50,436 nt of DNA from Acidobacteriota bacterium (GTDB taxonomy: Bacteria; Acidobacteriota; Terriglobia; Versatilivoradales; Versatilivoraceae), in NCBI GenBank assembly GCA_028875575.1, contig JAPPDF010000045.1, forward strand, positions 1-50,436. Reading direction: 5' to 3'. A program made the translations under genes and the position numbers. This document shows, piece after piece, positions 8,089-16,301 of this stretch (positions are counted from its first letter, which is position 1; every line of letters begins with the position of its first letter). Under the pieces are notes generated by a model. It made no database searches. It was not told the origin of the DNA and was given only the letters and a program-made list of their open reading frames with translations.

Positions 8089-11000
8089 ATGAGCATTCCC
8101 CCCTACGATCCCAGCTTCTTGCAGGACCTCCAGTGGCGCTGCATCGGCCCCCCGCGCGGCGGCCGGGTGGTGGCCGTGGCGGGTGACCCGGTGGAACCCA
8201 TGACCGCCTATTTCGGAGCCGTGGCCGGTGGAGTGTGGAAGACCACCGACGGGGGCACCTACTGGGAGAACGTCTCCGACGGCTTCTTGAACACCTCCTC
8301 CATCGGCGCCCTGGCAGTGGCTCCCTCGGACCCCAACGTCATCTACGCCGGCACCGGCGAAACCACCATCCGCCTGGACGTCTCCTACGGGGACGGGGTC
8401 TACAAGTCCACCGACGCAGGCAAGACCTGGACCCACCTGGGACTGGAGGAGACTCGGCACATCGGCGAGATCCGCGTCCATCCGAACGATCCCGACCTGG
8501 TCTACGTGGCAGCCCTGGGCCACGCCTTCGGCCCCAACCCGGAACGGGGCGTCTACCGCTCCAGGGACGGCGGCCGCAACTGGGAGAAGGTGCTCTACCG
8601 CAGCCCCAAGGCCGGTGCGGTGGATCTGGCCATGGACGCCAACAACCCCCGCCTGCTCTACGCCTCCATCTGGGAGACCTACCGTAACTTCTGGTCCCTC
8701 TCCAGCGGGGGACCCGACAGCGGCCTTTTCAAGTCCACCGACGGCGGCGACACCTGGACCGAGATCAGCGACAACGAGGGGCTGCCCAAGGGGATCAAGG
8801 GAAAGATCGGCGTGGCTGTCTCACCGGCCCAGGCGGACCGGGTCTGGGCCATCGTGGAATCGCAGCAGGAAGGCCTCTACCGGTCGGATGACGGCGGACA
8901 GCGGTGGCAGCGGGTCAGCGACAACCGCGACCTGATCCACCGGCCCTGGTACTACTGCCACGTCTTCGCCGACCCCTGCCACGCCGACACCGTCTACGTC
9001 ACCAACCTCAAGATGTGGAAGTCCACCGACGGCGGCCGCCGCTTCGAGCAGGTGACCACCCCCCACGGAGACAACCACGACCTTTGGATCGACCCGAAGG
9101 ATCCCCGTCACCTGGTTCAGGGGAACGACGGGGGCGCCTGTGTCTCCTTCAACGGCGGCCGGAGCTGGTCGAACATCTACAACCAGCTCACGGCGCAGCT
9201 CTACCGCATCGATATCGACAACCAATACCCCTACCGGGTCTACGCCACCCAGCAGGACAACGCCTCCATTTGCGTTCCCAGCGCCACCGAGTACGGCGCC
9301 ATCGCCTGGGGCCACTGCTTTTCCCCCGGCACCGGGGAGAGCGGATTCATCGCCGTCCACCCCGAGAACCCGGACATCGTCTATCTGGGGGCGATAGGGA
9401 GCTCGCCGGGGGGCAACGGGGTGTTGCAGCGTTATGATCGCAAGACCGGGCAGATCCGCCTGGTGAACGTCTGGCCCGAGGAGTCGACGGGCTGGGCGCC
9501 CAAAGACCTCAAGTACCGCTTCGCCTGGACCTATCCCATCGCCATTTCACCCCACGATCCCAACGTGCTCTATGCCGGCGGAAACCTCCTTTTCCGCAGC
9601 CTCGACGGCGGCGGCAGTTGGGAAGCCATCAGTCCGGACCTGTCCCGGAACGACCCCACCAAGCTGGAGGCTTCCGGGGGGCCCGTCACCAAGGACGCCA
9701 GCGGCGCTGAAGGGTATGCCACCCTCTCCACCTTCGTGGAGTCGAAGCACGAGCCGGGCGTGTTCTGGGCAGGCACCGACGATGGACTGGTCCATCTCTC
9801 CCGAGACGGTGGCGGCAACTGGGACAACATCACTCCGCCGGAGCTTCCGGAATGGTCCTACGTGGGTTGCGTGGAGGTCTCCCCCCTGGACCCGGCCTCG
9901 GCTTATGTCTCCGCCACCCGTTACAAGCTGGACGACTACCGCCCCTACCTCTACAAGACCGAAGACTACGGCCGGAGCTGGCGCAGCGTCACCGGGGACT
10001 TTCCCCAGGACCAGATCACCCGGGTGGTGAGAGCCGACCCCGTCCGTGCGGGCCTGCTTTTCGTCGGCACCGAGACCGGGGTCTTCGTCACCTTCGACGA
10101 CGGAGAACACTGGCAGCCGCTGCGGAACAATCTCCCGGTGGTGCCGGTCTACGACCTCAAGATCAAGGACTCCGACCTGGTGGCCGGCACCCACGGGCGT
10201 TCCTTCTGGATCCTGGACGACTTGACCCCCTTGCGCCGGCTGGACGCCCAGGCCGCCGGGGCCGCCGCCGGCCTGTTCCCTCCCCGTCCCACCTATCGCA
10301 CCCGGCTGAACTGGAGCGTCAACATGTTCGCCGACAAGGGAAAGAACTACATGTTGGGACTGGGGGGCAACGCCTGCTACTACCAGGATGAGACCTCCGA
10401 GGGCGAAGCGGTTCGCCGCTTCCTGGACGCCGGCCAGAACCCGCCCTCGGGTGTCATCGTCTACTACCTGCTGGCCGAGGCGCCCGGCGAGCCCATCGCC
10501 TTGACCTTTCTCGACGCCGACGGCCGCGAGATCAAGACCTTCACCAGCAAGCCGGAGGAGTCGGAGCAGGACGAAGGCGCGGAGGCCTCTGCCAAGGCAG
10601 ACCGTTACATCACCGCTTGTCCCGGACTGAACCGGTTCGTCTGGGACATGCACTACCCCGACGCCGAGAAAGTGGAGGAACGGGACAAAGACCAGTCCAC
10701 CCTCTTCGGCACGCGCGAGAAAAGCGGGAACGGCCCCCTGGCACCTCCCGGCGCCTATGGGGTCCGTCTGACCGCGGGCGGGCGGACCTGTACCGAAAGC
10801 TTCGAGATCCTCAAGGACCCCCGGGTGGAGGCAACGCCCGAGGACTTTCAGGCACAGTTCGAGTTGTGGTGCAGAATCCGGGACAAGCTCTCGGAGACCA
10901 ATGGGGCCATCAACCGCACCCGCCGCCTGCAAGAGCAACTGGCCGAGTGGACGCGGCGCTCCGGGAAGGTGAGCCAAGGTGAGCAGGAAGGGCCGAGTCC

Positions 11001-11313
11001 CGTCTCCGAAAAAGCCAAGACCCTGAGAGATCAACTGGATTCCATCGAAAAGGCCTTGATACAGACCAAGGACAAGACCCCCTTCGACCGGCTGCGCCAC
11101 CCCAACCGCCTGAACGCCAAGCTGGGGGGCCTGGTGGCCGTGGTCGGCATTGCCGATGCCGCCCCGCCCAGGCAGGCCTACGAGGTCTTTGACGAAATCT
11201 GCGCCCAGATCGACGTTCAGATCGCCCGGCTGCGGGAACTGTGCCAAGGCGAGGCGGCCTCCTTCAACAAACTGGCCCGCGAGGCGGGATTTGCGCCGCT
11301 GGAAATCGAGTAG
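8089..11313 (+). CDS. VPS10/sortilin-type beta-propeller protein (glycosyl-hydrolase-like)
   Basis: A 1074-residue protein built from sortilin/BNR-type repeats. At least ten S/T-x-D-G-G-x-x-W motifs are visible, including KTTDGGTYW, KSTDAGKTW, RSRDGGRNW, KSTDGGDTW, RSDDGGQRW, RSLDGGGSW, LSRDGGGNW and KTEDYGRSW. They indicate one or two multi-bladed propellers over about residues 10-720. The C-terminal 350 residues hold a beta domain (VRLTAGGRTCTESFEILKDPRVE) and a helical segment with a possible coiled coil. Family members are usually annotated as glycosyl hydrolases, but catalytic residues cannot be assigned. The ATG at 8089 has AAGGGAG 8 bases upstream; the frame is open back to 7912 but that part is not protein-like. 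Unusually, no signal peptide is seen from this start. Confidence 0.85.
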   Translation: MSIPPYDPSFLQDLQWRCIGPPRGGRVVAVAGDPVEPMTAYFGAVAGGVWKTTDGGTYWENVSDGFLNTSSIGALAVAPSDPNVIYAGTGETTIRLDVSYGDGVYKSTDAGKTWTHLGLEETRHIGEIRVHPNDPDLVYVAALGHAFGPNPERGVYRSRDGGRNWEKVLYRSPKAGAVDLAMDANNPRLLYASIWETYRNFWSLSSGGPDSGLFKSTDGGDTWTEISDNEGLPKGIKGKIGVAVSPAQADRVWAIVESQQEGLYRSDDGGQRWQRVSDNRDLIHRPWYYCHVFADPCHADTVYVTNLKMWKSTDGGRRFEQVTTPHGDNHDLWIDPKDPRHLVQGNDGGACVSFNGGRSWSNIYNQLTAQLYRIDIDNQYPYRVYATQQDNASICVPSATEYGAIAWGHCFSPGTGESGFIAVHPENPDIVYLGAIGSSPGGNGVLQRYDRKTGQIRLVNVWPEESTGWAPKDLKYRFAWTYPIAISPHDPNVLYAGGNLLFRSLDGGGSWEAISPDLSRNDPTKLEASGGPVTKDASGAEGYATLSTFVESKHEPGVFWAGTDDGLVHLSRDGGGNWDNITPPELPEWSYVGCVEVSPLDPASAYVSATRYKLDDYRPYLYKTEDYGRSWRSVTGDFPQDQITRVVRADPVRAGLLFVGTETGVFVTFDDGEHWQPLRNNLPVVPVYDLKIKDSDLVAGTHGRSFWILDDLTPLRRLDAQAAGAAAGLFPPRPTYRTRLNWSVNMFADKGKNYMLGLGGNACYYQDETSEGEAVRRFLDAGQNPPSGVIVYYLLAEAPGEPIALTFLDADGREIKTFTSKPEESEQDEGAEASAKADRYITACPGLNRFVWDMHYPDAEKVEERDKDQSTLFGTREKSGNGPLAPPGAYGVRLTAGGRTCTESFEILKDPRVEATPEDFQAQFELWCRIRDKLSETNGAINRTRRLQEQLAEWTRRSGKVSQGEQEGPSPVSEKAKTLRDQLDSIEKALIQTKDKTPFDRLRHPNRLNAKLGGLVAVVGIADAAPPRQAYEVFDEICAQIDVQIARLRELCQGEAASFNKLAREAGFAPLEIE

Positions 11314-11887
11314 GACTCCTGGCGCCAGCCAGGGGGGGCAGCGAGCCGCGAATGCGGCGACTAAACCAAAAAACTTGTACCTGCTCATTATAATAGACTT
11401 AATGTGGATTGTTCTGTTTCAATCCCCTCATTGAATCCCTCTCATTGAACCGGAATCCACTGGGCTATCTTGGATGTTGGCAGACAGGTCAGCCGAGTTT
11501 CAATCCTGAGTCCGAGGCCTTCAAGCGGAATGGCACGCTGCCCGTGCTGCAATTCAGGCCTTCAATAAACCTCACCGCCTCCCCGGCAGGGGGCACACTC
11601 CCCGGCCCGCCTCGAAATTTGAGTAGGGATGAAGGGTTTCTGCAACATCCGCCTGCACCGCGCAGGTAGGCACGCTTTTGCCAACCCGGCAGGTCTGCAA
11701 TTCGCCTGGGTCTCGCTCCGTCAGCCAAGCCTCGCCTACACCACCACCAGTAGGCCCCAAGCAGACTCAGGCAGTCCTAAACTATTCCCTTCCCCTAAAA
11801 AAGTTGTAATCGATCCCCGTTTCGCATGTTTATATGGGTATAGATACAAAAGTCGCATCTACCGTGTGTTAAGGAGGAGGTCAAGTC
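11314..11887. other. non-coding region upstream of the ankyrin gene
   Basis: I see no convincing gene in these 574 bp. A short GC hairpin (CCTGGC-GCCA-GCCAGG) follows the propeller stop, then a palindrome built on CCGCGAATGCGG at about 11346-11357 that recurs in inverted form near 26054. A lone TATAAT occurs at 11389-11394. The middle (11430-11780) is GC-rich with several small hairpins, such as CCTGC-ACCGC-GCAGG, and looks like decayed repeat sequence. The right end turns AT-rich and carries the AGGAGGAGG Shine-Dalgarno of the next gene. Confidence 0.4.
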
Positions 11888-12787
11888 ATGAGATCGCAAC
11901 CGATGATCGTTTTGACGCTGATGGTGTTTATGGGGGGATCTGCAATCGCACTCGGCGGCGAAACTCCAGCAGACAGGGGCGCTGGCTGCGCCGAGTGGAA
12001 TACGGTGGATTTCTTCAAACAGGCTTCGGTCGAGGAGGTCACAGCCTGCCTGGAATCAGGAGCCGATCCCAACGACAGGGATGCAAAGGGGCGTATCCCG
12101 CTGCATCTGGCCGCCGCACACACCCAACGTCCCGCCGTCATCGCTGCGCTGATCCAAGCGGGCGCAGACTTCAGATCAGTGGGCCGAAATGGGGAGAATC
12201 CGCTGCATAGGGCCGCCGCCATAAACGAAAACCCCGGCGTGGTCGCCGCCCTGCTCGAGGCCGGCGCCAACCCGAGGGCCCGGGCCCATGGCAAACACGG
12301 CAGGACACCCCTCGACATGGCGGCGGAACAGAACACGAATCCCGAGGTCCTGGACGCCCTGCTCAAGGCGGGAGCCGACCCGAAGTCGAAAAACAGGTTC
12401 GGCTTGACCCCCCTCCATTTTGCGGCCCGAGGGAACTCGAATCCAGCCATCATCACCGCTCTGGTGAAAGCCGGCGCTGATCCCAACGCCCACGGCGACA
12501 AGTATCCCAGCCGGCAGACCCCCCTGTTCCACGCTATCGAGTGGGGGGCTCATCCGGCCATTGTTTCTGCTCTGGTGGAAGCCGGCGCCGACCCCAATGC
12601 ACGAACAGGAACATTTCGGGTCGGAAAGACTCCGCTGACCCAGGCAATCAAGTCCAACGCCCATCCCGAAGTCATTGACATCCTGATAGAGGCGGGCGGG
12701 GACCCGAAGAAACGGGATTGGTCACCTGTGTTGAACCCAGTCACATTGCCCCTGGTCGCGGCTATGGTCGTGTATATCGTAAACTGA
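11888..12787 (+). CDS. exported ankyrin-repeat protein
   Basis: A 299-residue protein with a cleavable-looking Sec signal (MRSQPMIVLTLMVFMGGSAIALGG, about residues 1-24) followed by about seven ankyrin repeats. Six are clear, each with TPLH-like and AG(A/G)DP landmarks: IPLHLAAAH, NPLHRAAAI, TPLDMAAEQ, TPLHFAARG, TPLFHAIEW and TPLTQAIKS, with AGADPN loops between. The repeats probably form a protein-binding solenoid in the periplasm or outside. The C-terminus ends in a short hydrophobic stretch (LPLVAAMVVYIVN). AGGAGG lies 7 bases before the ATG. It stands alone at the left edge of a gene-poor accessory region. The partner is unknown. Confidence 0.85.
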   Translation: MRSQPMIVLTLMVFMGGSAIALGGETPADRGAGCAEWNTVDFFKQASVEEVTACLESGADPNDRDAKGRIPLHLAAAHTQRPAVIAALIQAGADFRSVGRNGENPLHRAAAINENPGVVAALLEAGANPRARAHGKHGRTPLDMAAEQNTNPEVLDALLKAGADPKSKNRFGLTPLHFAARGNSNPAIITALVKAGADPNAHGDKYPSRQTPLFHAIEWGAHPAIVSALVEAGADPNARTGTFRVGKTPLTQAIKSNAHPEVIDILIEAGGDPKKRDWSPVLNPVTLPLVAAMVVYIVN

Positions 12788-13850
12788 GCGCAAAGCGCCT
12801 GAGGCAAGCCAACGCCCGTCCAACCCGTTCAGGGCATCTGTGGTCTGCTGTTGTTCGAGTCGGCTTCCTGGCCGACTCAACAGCCTTCCCGCCAGGAATC
12901 ACGGTCGAGGGAGCGACCCCCGGAGGGGGAGGGTTAACCGTGAACTGTGAGGTGAAACGGCCAACCCTCCACACTGGGCTTCCATCGATGGCTCAACCGC
13001 CGAGGCACACGTCCCCCTTAAGTGTTCCAGGACACAAGGTCGCTCTCGGTTGCTCTCGGCGGTCTGCCCAACCTCTACGCGATTATCCGCAATAGGTCCT
13101 TCTCGGAAAGGTACAGGGTCGCTCCCTCCACTTTCTCCCCTCCCGTGCGGCGCGCCGTTGCGCTGGGCGGGACGAGGACCCGCGAGGCGCAGCCTCGCTT
13201 CGCGTTCCCTTAGCGGACGAGGGGAATCCGTGTGATCCTGTGCCTGGTGCGGCATTTCGGGAAAGTCCCAAACCACAACGGCGAGGGCTCCACCCTTTGA
13301 CAGCAAAGCGTCTAGGGTGTCGAAATCGGGAAACGGCTGAGTGAACATCGCTGCGTTGTAGCCGTTTCACCCATACGACGCCACGTCCTTGCCCCCGGAG
13401 GCGGAAATCGTCGATCAATGCTGCCGCTGTTGGCCAACTCCACAGGGCTCATGCTCAAGCGGCGACTGAAGGACACCGGGCAGCCCCCGTCCCCCGACCA
13501 ACAGCTCTCGACGAAGTGCGCGCCACCCGCAACCATGGCGACCAGTCCACAGGCCTCCGACCACCCTCCGAAGGTGCGATAGCATCCTTGACTATGAAAA
13601 ATGACAACCCCTTGTTTCCGGTCGTCTCTGAAAAGATGGGGCTTCGGCATGTCGCGTCCAAGGCCAGCTGTCCATAAGAGTCGCTACGTCGCGGCTGAGT
13701 GTACTCTCCGGGCTTTGGAACCCAAGAGTACGGTACGTTAAGCTGATCCTCTAGTGAGAGAATCCCTGAGTGTCGTCAAGGGCTTGTTTAATAGGATCGT
13801 GCGAGAGGATCAGTGGGATTGGTTTGGGAATTTTATACGGAAGTCCCGGA
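12788..13850. other. gene-poor decayed stretch
   Basis: More than 1 kb without a supportable gene. Reading frames on both strands are short, overlapping and without good ribosome-binding sites. The minus strand near 13260-13348 (FTQPFPDFDTLDALLSKGG) has protein-like composition and may be a fragment of a lost gene. A 42-bp block at 13375-13417 recurs at 15458-15502. Base composition drops towards AT after about 13700. Confidence 0.35.
13375..13417. repeat. dispersed direct repeat, copy A
   Basis: An approximately 43-bp sequence beginning ACGACGCCACG and ending GGAAATCGTCGATCA recurs in the same orientation at 15458-15502, with one substitution and a small indel. On the minus strand both begin a frame reading IDDFRLRG. 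The flanks differ, so these may be ends or fragments of the same decayed mobile element. Confidence 0.5.
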
Positions 13851-14111
13851 TCAACCGTCGGCATCAGAGAAACCGGGTCCAGGTTCATCCGGAACCAATT
13901 TGTGAATTCTTATCGGATGTTCGGTTCCCAGGTCGGGTTCCCGTTCGGATGAAGGCTGCAGTGACTTGGTATGCACGTAGTGTGCCACTCCAATAAATGC
14001 ACCAAGAATGAGTAGTAGAGGCAGCAGGGGAGATAGAACCATCCCAAGAAGGTTCGATAGTGAACCGAGGGTGAGCAGAATCACCATGAATGTAGCAACT
14101 GGCTTTTTCAT
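13851..14111 (-). CDS. small two-helix membrane protein
   Basis: An 86-residue hypothetical. Residues 1-46 are strongly hydrophobic (MKKPVATFMVILLTLGSLSN, then LSPLLPLLLILGAFIGVAHYV), giving two likely membrane helices. A polar tail rich in P, E and H follows (SSEREPDLGTEHPIRIHKLV). No clear Shine-Dalgarno precedes the ATG, so the start is tentative. It is the last of a run of minus-strand small genes from 15334. I do not recognise a family. Confidence 0.4.
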   Translation of the reverse strand: MKKPVATFMVILLTLGSLSNLLGMVLSPLLPLLLILGAFIGVAHYVHTKSLQPSSEREPDLGTEHPIRIHKLVPDEPGPGFSDADG

Positions 14112-14207
14112 GCGAATTGGTGAGGTTGCCCGCTCTCTCCTCCCGCACCGTTGGTCTAAACTTCTGGCACAAATAGAGGAACGGAGTTTTGGACAGCCTC
14201 GCAGAAA

Positions 14208-14405
14208 CTACGCCGCCTCTGACTTGGGGTGCTCGGTTGTAATCAGAGTAACAGGTTCAAGCACAGATCGGGCGATCTGCTCAAGTGTCACGACCGAACC
14301 ATCGGCATTGTTCAACGGTGGTTCGACCGGCTCAACTTCTGCCTTTGTCGGCTGGTAGAGGTTCGGAACAAGCCGAACCTCTTTGCGGCGGGTTTTGGTC
14401 GACAT
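14208..14405 (-). CDS. small hypothetical protein
   Basis: A 65-residue polar protein beginning MSTKTRRKEVRLVPNLYQPT and continuing with an acidic, Pro-containing middle and the sequence TLEQIARSVLEP. It has no membrane segment and no signal. A weak AAGG site lies about 9 bases before the ATG. It is separated by 136 bp from the lipoprotein gene upstream and by 96 bp from the membrane protein downstream, all on the same strand. The family is not recognised; composition favours a real gene. Confidence 0.4.
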   Translation of the reverse strand: MSTKTRRKEVRLVPNLYQPTKAEVEPVEPPLNNADGSVVTLEQIARSVLEPVTLITTEHPKSEAA

Positions 14406-14541
14406 TGTGTTCTGCCTTGGTGTGTTCTGCCACTATCGTATCGCTTACAAAAAACTCTGTGATGATCTTCTCGCCTGATTCAGTTTTCGACCGAAATACC
14501 ACCAGCGCTGCCGGTTTGGAAGGAATATCCGGTTCGGGCAG

Positions 14542-14715
14542 TTACGAGCTTACTGTGAATGTGCCGCCGGCTGCATGAAATCTCCCAATCAGTTTTTTGC
14601 TGTCTCCCTTCACCTGGTAGACCCTGACCTCGACTTCCCTCAAATCCGGGCAAGGTTCTCTGGATGTGTTGCATCCGACCGCGAGCAGAACGAAAATTAC
14701 CGTTAGCAGTTTCAT
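14542..14715 (-). CDS. tiny lipoprotein (57 aa)
   Basis: Reading the minus strand from the ATG at 14715 gives 57 codons. The first 15 residues, MKLLTVIFVLLAVGC, form a lipoprotein signal with AVGC as lipobox, so the mature protein is about 43 residues, lipid-anchored at Cys15. The mature part starts NTSREPCPDLREVEVRVYQV and ends GGTFTVSS, probably short beta strands. GAGG lies 6 bases before the ATG. It belongs to the small-gene run with 46-bp spacing from the gene before it. A small lipoprotein near single-helix proteins recalls phage spanin or entry-exclusion genes, but that is only an analogy. Confidence 0.5.
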   Translation of the reverse strand: MKLLTVIFVLLAVGCNTSREPCPDLREVEVRVYQVKGDSKKLIGRFHAAGGTFTVSS

Positions 14716-14761
14716 GGTGGTCCTCGCTATTCATCCACCCATGATGCGACAAAAAGCAGAA

Positions 14762-14890
14762 TTACTTCTTCGGCTTCTTCCACTGGTCTCCGTAGTTCGC
14801 CTCTAGACGGCGCTGCATGAGCCTGTCTCGGTGCCGGACTGCCCAGACTTCTCTGATCAGCACGAACATCTTGTAGAACAGCTTTCTCAC
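14762..14890 (-). CDS. tiny basic protein (42 aa)
   Basis: A GTG start at 14890 is preceded by a near-perfect AGGAGGT 8-9 bases upstream. The product is 42 aa, beginning MRKLFYKMFVLIREVWAVRH and ending GDQWKKPKK. It is basic, with an amphipathic or marginally hydrophobic N-terminal half, and has no recognisable domain. The strength of the ribosome-binding site and the position in a same-strand run of small frames support it being translated. It starts 38 bp after the preceding small membrane peptide. Confidence 0.5.
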   Translation of the reverse strand: MRKLFYKMFVLIREVWAVRHRDRLMQRRLEANYGDQWKKPKK

Positions 14891-14928
14891 GTTCGCTCAC
14901 CTCCTTTTGACTTCTCCAGCTCGAGCTC

Positions 14929-15030
14929 CTAGCGCTCCAGCTCCTCCTCGTAGAATTCCCTGATGGTTCTCCCATAGGAAAAGAGGAACTCCATCACCAG
15001 CCAGGCCAGCAGCACCCAAAAGATAATCAC
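14929..15030 (-). CDS. tiny single-helix membrane peptide (33 aa)
   Basis: A GTG start at 15030, with AAAGGTGG just upstream, gives 33 residues: a hydrophobic helix (MIIFWVLLAWLVMEFLFSYG) followed by a charged tail ending REFYEEELER. This is the pattern of a small bitopic membrane peptide. A competing frame of 51 codons starting with an ATG near 15050 overlaps it but has less protein-like composition. It sits 23 bp after the stop of the 93-residue gene. The function is unknown; small helices of this kind act as holins, toxins or regulators of larger membrane proteins. Confidence 0.4.
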   Translation of the reverse strand: MIIFWVLLAWLVMEFLFSYGRTIREFYEEELER

Positions 15031-15052
15031 CTGTCCACCTTTCCAAGAGCAT

Positions 15053-15334
15053 TTAACTGAACCCTGACAAGAGACCATCAACACCCTTCGGAAGATTGTC
15101 TCTCTCTACGACGAAAATTCTATAAAGGGGAAGATTCTTGACGTCGCTGCCCCGCCATCTTTCGACGATGGCGCTCATTACGGATTTGCCCTGCCCTCCC
15201 ACAAACAACTGGTAGAGGCGATTATCAATTGCCAAAAGGCAAAGTCCCAGGAAAAAGCTCAATATGTAGATGCTATCAACGCTGGGGTAGACCCTGCAAG
15301 AATGCCCCAGCCCGTCGAGTGCATCGACAATCAT
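15053..15334 (-). CDS. hypothetical protein with one hydrophobic segment
   Basis: A 93-residue hypothetical, first of the minus-strand run of small genes. A hydrophobic stretch (YILSFFLGLCLLAI) lies at about residues 23-36. The rest is polar, including SVMSAIVERWRGSDVKNLPL. The ATG lacks a well-spaced Shine-Dalgarno. Its stop overlaps TAAATG, which could couple translation to the next frame. No family is recognised. The case rests on composition and context. Confidence 0.35.
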   Translation of the reverse strand: MIVDALDGLGHSCRVYPSVDSIYILSFFLGLCLLAIDNRLYQLFVGGQGKSVMSAIVERWRGSDVKNLPLYRIFVVERDNLPKGVDGLLSGFS

Positions 15335-15457
15335 TCACAACTGCTTAACCCCAAGGGTTGGAGTTGAATGTTTCGTACTAGGTCATTTAGAAACAGCACC
15401 TTAGGAATGTAAACGGGCTATAGGTGAGCCACCCCCGTTTTGTCAGTGGGCCACCTC

Positions 15458-15502
15458 TACGACGCCACGGCCTTGACCCCCGGAGGCGGAAATCGTCGAT
15501 CA
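15458..15502. repeat. dispersed direct repeat, copy B
   Basis: Second copy of the block at 13375-13417, same orientation, ending GGAAATCGTCGATCA. The two copies flank the run of tiny genes (13851-15334), as would be expected if a segment had been inserted or duplicated between them. Confidence 0.5.
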
Positions 15503-16037
15503 TTTCGCGGCCGTTGGAGCCCGGGGGTGCCTGCTCCCATTGGACGACCTTCTCCATGACGACATCGAAGCCGCCATGGCGTTCGACGGTGCCCCAATCG
15601 GTATGAGTGATGGCTTGGCGGAACATGAGGACCTCTTTGTCGTCCTCGCCCATGTCTCCGGCCGGCCAGGGCACTGGCCCGATCGTTGCGGCGCGGGCAT
15701 CCGTCTTCAGGCCGGGCAACTCCTTGCGGCAAGGCCGGGAGTCTTTCCATGGCCCTCCCATACGGTCCACCGGCATCCGCTGTCGTCCATAAGTGTCCGA
15801 ATAATCAGTCACTTGTCCCGATCCAGGGCCTTGACTCAACCGATCCCGACTCGATAGGATTGCTGTTGCTTCCACAGCCTTGGAGGGGAGGAGGATGTTG
15901 TGAGGAGACCTCACCGTCGGGGATCGGGACCCGCATGCGGTCGCGTTCTCCGGAAGAGGAGGGAGCGGGTCCGGGCGCGCTTCCTGTCGCGAGGCGGGGA
16001 CAGCGGGGCCGGTGCCGCAACGCGTAATAAAGGGGAG

Positions 16038-16068
16038 CCAGCCTACCAATGTAGTACATTGGGGCTGG
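16038..16068. repeat. 31-bp palindrome
   Basis: The core CCAATGTA-G-TACATTGG at 16046-16062 is a perfect palindrome around one base. It is flanked by CCAGCC at 16038-16043 and GGCTGG at 16063-16068, with TA bulged on the left. As DNA it could be a dimeric protein-binding or recombination site; as RNA it is a strong hairpin. There is no T-run. It lies 234 bp upstream of the methyltransferase start. Confidence 0.5.
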
Positions 16069-16301
16069 CGAGGGGATGCTGCGCCCCCCTTCGAGCCCCC
16101 GGCCTCTCGCGCCGCTGACGGAGCAGCGGACGCACGGGGGCGCAGCCCCCGAACCCCCGCACCGGTGCGCTCCTAACGCAGCGGCGCACCGTTGTGGTCA
16201 CCCGCGCCCCTCGGGCGAAGCAGGCCGCCTCCGAGCCCGAAGAGGCACCAGGCTGGTCAGGACGGAGGAGACAGCTACTGTGCCTTCGAGAGAGGAGCGA
16301 G

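Larger units (their letters stand above)
15335..16301. other. decayed stretch upstream of the methyltransferase
   Basis: About 970 bp without a gene I can defend. Minus-strand sequence at 15490-15660 reads as protein-like text (GDMGEDDKEVLMFRQAI, then GGFDVVMEKVVQWEQ) and may be the 3-prime remnant of a lost gene; it runs into the repeated block at 15458-15502. From about 16060 the sequence becomes extremely C/G-rich up to the Shine-Dalgarno of the methyltransferase. Confidence 0.35.

Noticed and set aside
9547-11388. 613-codon antisense frame under the propeller gene
   Set aside because: Same reason: a by-product of high GC and absence of antisense stops opposite a strongly coding gene.
11389-11394. 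TATAAT as a promoter for the ankyrin gene
   Set aside because: It is about 500 bp from the start, with no -35 element and no intervening gene, so it is noted but not annotated as a promoter.
13081-13260. GC-rich repeats that might be a CRISPR array
   Set aside because: No regular repeat-spacer periodicity is present.
12899-13348. 150-codon minus-strand frame
   Set aside because: Only its first 40 residues look protein-like; the rest is Arg/Pro-rich, and there is no ribosome-binding site. Treated as a possible gene remnant only.
14889-15050. Alternative 51-codon minus-strand frame overlapping the 33-residue membrane peptide
   Set aside because: It starts at an ATG coupled to the previous stop, but its composition is Gly/Ala/Arg-rich without structure. 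The overlapping frame gives a clean helix plus charged tail. Not certain.
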